Assembly (NCBI GenBank): GCA_001899775.1
Contig: MKWN01000048.1
Span: 1 to 36,453, forward strand
Source: Thiobacillus sp. 65-29
GTDB taxonomy: Bacteria > Pseudomonadota > Gammaproteobacteria > Burkholderiales > Thiobacillaceae
Reading direction: 5' to 3'
DNA length: 36,453 nucleotides
The translations under genes and the position numbers were made by a program. This document shows, in pieces, positions 33,345 through 36,453 of this stretch. How positions within the stretch are numbered: the first letter of the stretch is position 1; every line of letters starts with the position of its first letter. Under the pieces are notes generated by a model, which was not told the DNA's origin, did no database searches, and saw nothing but the letters and a program-made list of their open reading frames with translations.

Positions 33345-34613
33345 TCAAAAATCTCCCCGCACGCTGAAAAACACTGAACTGAACGTGTAATCTCCGGCGG
33401 AAATGTTGGAATCCCGACGCCCGGCGCGCATACCGAAGTCCATGGAGACGGGTCGGATCGGCGTGTAGTTGAGCGAAAGCGAGGCGCCGACCGTGTCGTC
33501 CTCGGTCTGCGTGGTGCCGGCCCCCATATCGCCCCTGAAATCGCGATTCTCATAGCTCGCTTCGCCGTTGAGGCGCCATTTCTCACGGATCAGCCACACG
33601 CCGCTGACGCTGGTGCCGCGCTTGAGCACGGAGCTGGCGTTGATGTCGGTGGCGCCGCCCAGTTCCTGGTAGCCGGAAAGACTCAGCAGGGTTTTTCCGG
33701 TGGCGTACCAGTCGGCGGTGAGGCGGCCGTTGAACCCGCTGTAGTCGGGGCGGTCGACGAGCAATGGCTCGTAGGGCGCCATCCACGGTTCGTAAGGCGC
33801 ATAACTGCCTTTGAGGGCATTTGTGTATTTCCGGTCGACCCAGCCGGCTTCGCCACGCAGCACCAGCTTCGCGGAAAAGCGCCAGTCGGCCAGAAGCGTG
33901 TAGTCGGTTTGTGCGTAGCTGCTGTCGGCAACCGCCGCCAGCGGCGGGAAGGGGTTGAGACCCAGAAGCTTCATCGTCGGGAAATCACTGTCGATCCTGC
34001 GCACGCGGCCGCGCACGGTGCTGCCCTTGGGGGTGCGATAGGTGACCAGAATGTCGTAGCTGTCCTGGTTGAAATCCTGGGAAAACAGGGACGGGTCGCT
34101 GTTGGTGTTGTCCGTCGTTTCGACGCCCGCACCGATGCGCCAGCGCGGATGGAATTCCCATTCGGCCCGACCGAAGCGGCGTTCGCGGTCGACCTGGTTG
34201 TTGACCAGGCCGATGTCCGCGAAGCTGCTCTGGCTGGTGGACTTGCTGGCACCGAGGTTGCCGGAAAAACGGTTGCCCAGGCGCCAGTTCCACATGGCCT
34301 TGAGATCGTCGCCGTCGTAATCGAGGTAACTGTAGCGGTCGTAACGGACCAGGGTCTTGCTTGCGTTCACCAGCACCTGCTGGCGCCCGTGCTTCCAGTC
34401 CACGTCGACGCCGGCGCTGAGCAGGCCGTAACGGTCCGCGCGCTTGAGATCGGGGGCTTCGCCCTTGTCGAGGCGGAACAGGTTATCGTCGTGGAAATAC
34501 GCCCCCGACACGAACGGCCGGAAGGTGTCGCCCTCCTTGGCATGCACCGGCGCCGCCAGCAGCGCGACCGCCGCGGCGAGCAGCGCGGCGTATCGGTTCA
34601 CCAGAATCTCCAT
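33345..34613 (-). CDS. epsL: EpsL, outer-membrane beta-barrel protein of the EPS operon
   Basis: The 422-aa protein has a signal peptide (cleavage after about VHA-25). Alternating amphipathic strands rich in aromatic residues follow, and it ends with a terminal phenylalanine (FFSVRGDF), the typical barrel C-terminus. The N-terminal motif FRPFVSGAYFHDDNLFRL is characteristic of EpsL in exosortase-linked EPS operons. The start is ATG 34613, overlapping the preceding CAAX-like gene by 16 bp. It is likely to assist passage of EPS across the outer membrane; its exact role is not established. Confidence 0.9.
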   Translation of the reverse strand: MEILVNRYAALLAAAVALLAAPVHAKEGDTFRPFVSGAYFHDDNLFRLDKGEAPDLKRADRYGLLSAGVDVDWKHGRQQVLVNASKTLVRYDRYSYLDYDGDDLKAMWNWRLGNRFSGNLGASKSTSQSSFADIGLVNNQVDRERRFGRAEWEFHPRWRIGAGVETTDNTNSDPSLFSQDFNQDSYDILVTYRTPKGSTVRGRVRRIDSDFPTMKLLGLNPFPPLAAVADSSYAQTDYTLLADWRFSAKLVLRGEAGWVDRKYTNALKGSYAPYEPWMAPYEPLLVDRPDYSGFNGRLTADWYATGKTLLSLSGYQELGGATDINASSVLKRGTSVSGVWLIREKWRLNGEASYENRDFRGDMGAGTTQTEDDTVGASLSLNYTPIRPVSMDFGMRAGRRDSNISAGDYTFSSVFFSVRGDF

Positions 34614-35263
34614 TCTCCCGTATTCACGACGTACACGCCGAGCAGGCCGTTGGTGACGGCGTGCGCGACGACCGGCGCCCACAGATTGCGGGTGCGGATG
34701 TAGAGCCAGCCATAGGCGAGGCCGGCGACGAGACCCGCGAACCATTGCAGGTGCTCGACGGCAAACAGCGCGCTGGCGATGAGCAGGGCCTTGATGCCGA
34801 TGCGACCGGGATCGAGCTTGAGAAAATCCGACTGCTGCACCCAGCGCTGCAGGAACGAGCGCCAGAAGAGTTCTTCCATCAGCGGCACGACCAGCGCGGC
34901 GCCGGCGATGCGGAAGGCGACGAGCAGCCAGTCGATCTCACCGGCCACGCTGGTGGGGTCGTAGCCTCCGCCCATCTCGCCCATGAGCATCCAGCCGGCG
35001 TCGAGATTGACCCACAGCACCAGCACGATGATGCCCGTTGCGATCGAGAGCAGCAGATGGCGAGCCGGCAGGCCCCAGGTACGCAGTTCGTCGTAGTGGC
35101 GCCACAGCGCCGCGAGCGCCAGTGCGACAAGACCGGCCTTGACCGGATACAGCCAGCGCACGTCGAAATCCGGCGCCCAATCGGGCAGCAGGCCTTCGAG
35201 CGCAAGCAGGACGATGTACAGCCCGAACGGCAGGCTGCGAACGAAGATGGGAGACGTCAACAC
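34598..35263 (-). CDS. exosortase-associated CAAX-protease-like membrane protein
   Basis: The protein (221 aa from GTG 35263) has six to seven transmembrane helices. ABI/CAAX (CPBP) motifs are present: EELFWR (the EExxxR motif), then VEHLQWF and HAVTNG with the metal-site histidines. This type is a recurrent companion of PEP-CTERM/exosortase loci. Its substrate is not known. The open frame extends 17 codons upstream to a TTG (35314), but that portion is translated from heptad repeats. GTG 35263 or TTG 35260 is therefore a more likely start. No strong ribosome-binding site is visible. Confidence 0.82.
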   Translation of the reverse strand: MLTSPIFVRSLPFGLYIVLLALEGLLPDWAPDFDVRWLYPVKAGLVALALAALWRHYDELRTWGLPARHLLLSIATGIIVLVLWVNLDAGWMLMGEMGGGYDPTSVAGEIDWLLVAFRIAGAALVVPLMEELFWRSFLQRWVQQSDFLKLDPGRIGIKALLIASALFAVEHLQWFAGLVAGLAYGWLYIRTRNLWAPVVAHAVTNGLLGVYVVNTGEWRFW

Positions 35264-35334
35264 GAGTTTCAAGCTGCAAGCCACAAGCGGCAAGTTACAA
35301 GAAGAACCTTGCAACTTGAGACTTGCAACTGTCT
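35264..35334 (-). repeat. degenerate heptad repeat (CTTGnnn) between epsD and the CAAX-like gene
   Basis: On the minus strand, five consecutive heptads at 35301-35267 read CTTGTAA, CTTGCCG, CTTGTGG, CTTGCAG, CTTGAAA. Flanking TTGCAAC and TTGCAAG units lie closer to epsD. They are related to the AACCTTG array at 7829-7905 but far more diverged. The repeat fills the whole gap and runs into the annotatable 5' end of the next gene. Confidence 0.75.
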
Positions 35335-36273
35335 TTACTTCAACCCGGAAACGCCCTTGCTGATGGCGTCGGCGTCGTGCGGTTCTTCCACCGCGGACGC
35401 CGGAGCGGGTGCCGCGGCTTCCTTGCCGGCATCGACGAATTCGCCCACGTACTCGATCTTGGCCGCGGACTTGATCGAATCCAGCTCGACCTTGGCGGCC
35501 TTCTGGCGCGCCTGCGTCTGCAGCAGACGCACGATCGCGGGCTTGGCCTGTTCCTGCGTCACCGGCTGCAACTGCGAATCGGCCAGCACAATGACCAGCA
35601 GGCCGTCCGGCGCGTTGACCACCATCGCCTGGCCGTCGGGCATCTGCGCCAGTTGCGGCAGCAGTTGCATCGGCAATTGCTCGGCCGGCTTCACGCCCTG
35701 ACCCACTTTGTTTTCGAGGTTCTGCGCCTTCAGCCAGTTGACGAAATCATTGAGATTGTTCGACGCGCCCAGTTGCGCGCGAATCGCGTCGTGCTTGTCC
35801 TGCGGCGCCTTGATGTTGATTTCCTGCAGGCGGTAGATCTTGCGCTTGGAGAAAAGCTCGGGATGCTGGTTGAAGTACTCGGTGACCTCGGCATCGCCCG
35901 GCTCGGCCGGCGTGCCCAGCTTGCGGCTCATGTAGGCCTCGGCGAGGATCTGGCGGCGCGTCGCGTCGAGCGCCTGCAGCACCATCGGGTCGCGGTCGAG
36001 CTTTTCTTCCATCGCCTTTTGCGCCAGCAGTTCCTGATCGACCAGATTGCGCACCACCTGCAGCGAAGCCGCCTTGGATTGTTCCGGATTGAGATTCGGG
36101 ATGCGCTGCAGCGCATAGTTGACCTGGTGCACCGTGAGTTCGGTACCGTTGACCTTCGCCGCCACCTGGCTCGCGGATTTCTCGCCGCCCGCCGCCTCGT
36201 CCTTCTTGTCGCCGCAACCGGCCACCAGCGCGGCAACCATCAGCGCCACGTACACCTTCTTCAGACCTTGCAT
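35335..36273 (-). CDS. epsD: EpsD, SurA-like peptidyl-prolyl isomerase family lipoprotein
   Basis: The 312-aa protein has a lipoprotein signal ending LVAGC (C20). The helical chaperone-like N-domain follows (VNGTELTVHQVNYALQRIP...QELLAQKAMEEKLDRDPMVLQALD), a SurA/PrsA-type pattern, then a divergent parvulin-like domain. The C-terminus is alanine/proline-rich (EAAAPAPASAVEE). It is the first visible EPS gene. GAGGAAGAG precedes ATG 36273 and a strong sigma-54 promoter match lies about 80 bp upstream. It probably assists folding of outer-membrane components of the export system. Confidence 0.92.
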   Translation of the reverse strand: MQGLKKVYVALMVAALVAGCGDKKDEAAGGEKSASQVAAKVNGTELTVHQVNYALQRIPNLNPEQSKAASLQVVRNLVDQELLAQKAMEEKLDRDPMVLQALDATRRQILAEAYMSRKLGTPAEPGDAEVTEYFNQHPELFSKRKIYRLQEINIKAPQDKHDAIRAQLGASNNLNDFVNWLKAQNLENKVGQGVKPAEQLPMQLLPQLAQMPDGQAMVVNAPDGLLVIVLADSQLQPVTQEQAKPAIVRLLQTQARQKAAKVELDSIKSAAKIEYVGEFVDAGKEAAAPAPASAVEEPHDADAISKGVSGLK

Positions 36274-36350
36274 GTTCTCTTCCTCGTCAATCCGGTTGTT
36301 GGAGATTATTGGGGTACGAATGTTACACGAAGCCCAACAGGATGGAACAT

Positions 36351-36367
36351 GGCAGGAAACGTGCCAG
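36351..36367 (-). promoter_or_regulatory. sigma-54 promoter upstream of epsD
   Basis: The minus strand reads CTGGCACGTTTCCTGCC. It has a perfect -24 half (YTGGCACG) and an -12 half CTGCC with the essential GC at the right 10-bp spacing, matching 11 of 13 informative positions. Predicted start near 36340, leaving a leader of about 67 nt before the epsD ATG. Sigma-54 promoters need an activator bound upstream; exosortase loci commonly carry the PrsK/PrsR pair for this. Confidence 0.75.
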
Positions 36368-36406
36368 AAAAGATTTTCCCCGCCCGCGGCGCGGGGCGCG
36401 CCGTTG

Positions 36407-36453
36407 ATAGGGGTAGAGAAGGGCGCTCGCCCTCCCCTCCCTCCGAACCGTGC
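36407..36453 (-). mobile_element. group II intron, 3' end (domain VI and end of domain V)
   Basis: On the minus strand the window edge begins GCACGGTTC, the 3' strand of a bacterial group II intron domain V. A domain VI hairpin follows: GGGAGGGGAGGGC pairs with GCCCTTCTCT and CCC, leaving one bulged A (position 36414). That A is 8 nt from the inferred intron end (CCCCTAT, 36407), as required for the branch point. The intron body and any reverse-transcriptase gene lie outside the window. It ends about 40 bp upstream of the sigma-54 promoter of epsD. Confidence 0.85.

Noticed and set aside
36375..36404. GC-rich hairpin between the intron end and the sigma-54 promoter as an intrinsic terminator
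   Set aside because: A CCCCGC...GCGGGG stem is present but is followed by AAAATCTTTT rather than a clean T-tract; evidence is too weak to call.

Overview
This is a GC-rich (roughly 65%) bacterial chromosomal window. The 5' end of a 16S rRNA gene, the boxA leader and the exosortase-B/Eps gene set point to a betaproteobacterium, probably of Rhodocyclales or Nitrosomonadales type. That placement is inferred from gene content; I cannot run a phylogeny.

Layout. 1-470 (minus): the start of an rRNA operon, preceded by initiator tRNA-fMet; each has its own readable -35/-10 promoter. 557-3669 (plus): an iron-type alcohol dehydrogenase, lemA with its usual GIDE-domain membrane partner, and a small acidic protein. 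4071-5956 (minus): a membrane HExxH protein translationally coupled to a [2Fe-2S] flavin reductase that carries an extra N-terminal helix-turn-helix-like region. 6061-8518 (plus): recJ and a rhomboid protease separated by a heptanucleotide tandem repeat. 8613-36273 (all minus except repeats): a large exopolysaccharide (EPS) locus running to the right edge, where the 3' end of a group II intron begins.

The EPS locus reads, in transcription order: epsD, CAAX-protease-like protein, epsL, epsE (outer-membrane export), epsF (chain length), epsG (kinase-like ATPase), xrtB (exosortase B), a vapBC toxin-antitoxin pair and gene debris, epsI, a Wzy/WaaL-type polymerase or ligase, a Wzx-type flippase, a secreted clan GH-A glycoside hydrolase, a GT4 glycosyltransferase, a sulfotransferase, a second GT4, a radical SAM/SPASM protein, a third GT4, rmlB-rmlA-rmlC-rmlD (dTDP-L-rhamnose), gmd-fcl (GDP-L-fucose) and galE (UDP-galactose). 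Together these predict a Wzx/Wzy-type EPS containing rhamnose, fucose and galactose, probably sulfated, coupled to an exosortase-B protein-sorting system. No priming glycosyltransferase, PEP-CTERM substrate or PrsK/PrsR regulator is visible; they may lie beyond the intron.

The most unusual features are the repeats and their placement. A composite REP-like palindrome of about 77 bp (ends TGTAGGAG...CTCCTACA) forms arrays in the three gaps around rmlB and rmlA, supplies the stop codon of a glycosyltransferase gene, and sits in frame inside gmd. A different C-rich palindrome sits in frame inside fcl, the next gene in the same pathway. Two sigma-54-type promoter matches precede epsD and epsE, and the group II intron ends about 40 bp upstream of the first.
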